Positions 63,910-64,000 of a stretch of DNA of 64,000 nucleotides are shown piece after piece (the first letter of the stretch is position 1; each line of letters opens with the position of its first letter). The translations under genes and the position numbers were made by a program. The stretch comes from Pseudomonas entomophila (GTDB taxonomy: Bacteria > Pseudomonadota > Gammaproteobacteria > Pseudomonadales > Pseudomonadaceae): positions 1 through 64,000 of the forward strand of contig NZ_JARGCS010000003.1 in NCBI RefSeq assembly GCF_029193575.1, given 5' to 3'. The notes under the pieces were generated by a model. The model was not told where the DNA came from and made no database searches. It saw only the letters and a program-made list of their open reading frames with translations.

Positions 63910-64000
63910 GGTGGCCGACCGGTACAGCCGCCCTGGTGGCTCGACGGGCTGGGCCTGGGCCTATGCGTGACAGGCTGGCGCGGGTAACCCCGTCTAATGC

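Noticed and set aside
48526..64000. Second attachment site (attR) inside the window
   Set aside because: No copy of the tRNA-Thr 3' end was found after the integrase; GGTTCGC words near 62326-62344 match only a few bases.

Overview
The window is Pseudomonas chromosome, most likely of the P. putida group. The gene order 5S rRNA - pqi - rpsT - murJ - ribF - ileS - lspA - fkpB - ispH - minor pilins - thiO - ABC/amidase cluster - bamD - rluD - pgeF - clpB - tRNAs - ndh - yacG - coaE - pilDC - pilA - tRNA-Thr matches, from memory, the P. putida core layout. The high G+C, REP-like palindromes between convergent genes and the closely spaced Pseudomonas-type products agree with this. All assignments come from reading the sequence and recalled family knowledge; no database search was run.

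Region 1 (1-30.8 kb) is core genome. It holds the end of an rRNA operon; a lipid-transport set (two PqiA-like half proteins plus a six-MCE-domain protein); rpsT; murJ; the ribF-ileS-lspA-fkpB-ispH overlapping operon; five type IV minor pilin/pseudopilin genes; thiO; a catabolic operon on the minus strand (GntR regulator, five-part Liv-type ABC transporter, M20 amidohydrolase, amidase); bamD facing rluD-pgeF; and clpB behind a recognisable heat-shock promoter. It ends with a tRNA-Asn/Pro/Lys cluster behind tandem promoters.

Region 2 (31-41.7 kb) is a complete phosphonate (C-P lyase) operon, phnCDEFGHIJKLMNP without phnO, behind an array of five Pho-box-like heptamers at 11-bp period. It gives high-affinity phosphonate uptake and conversion of the phosphorus to phosphoribosyl bisphosphate under phosphate limitation. 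It sits between the tRNA cluster and ndh and is probably an accessory insertion relative to other P. putida strains.

Region 3 (41.7-48.5 kb) returns to core genes: ndh, small conserved proteins, yacG-coaE-pilD, pilC and a divergent pilA. pilB is absent from its usual place.

Region 4 (48.5 kb to the window end) is a mobile element integrated at the 3' end of tRNA-Thr(CGT). It has a P4-type integrase, an AlpA/winged-helix/KilA-N regulatory block, a C4-type antisense RNA candidate, a run of small overlapping genes including a HExxH zinc-protease-like protein, a Toprim primase and DUF927 ATPase replication pair followed by an iteron-rich candidate origin, an HTH protein, a lone lambda-I-like tail assembly gene, two lipoproteins and an alpha/beta hydrolase. 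No terminase, portal or capsid gene is visible, so it looks like a phage satellite or defective prophage. Its right end lies outside the window. The last 2.7 kb contain several clusters of different short DNA words, each repeated 2-4 times at about one helical turn; I cannot explain these with known features.
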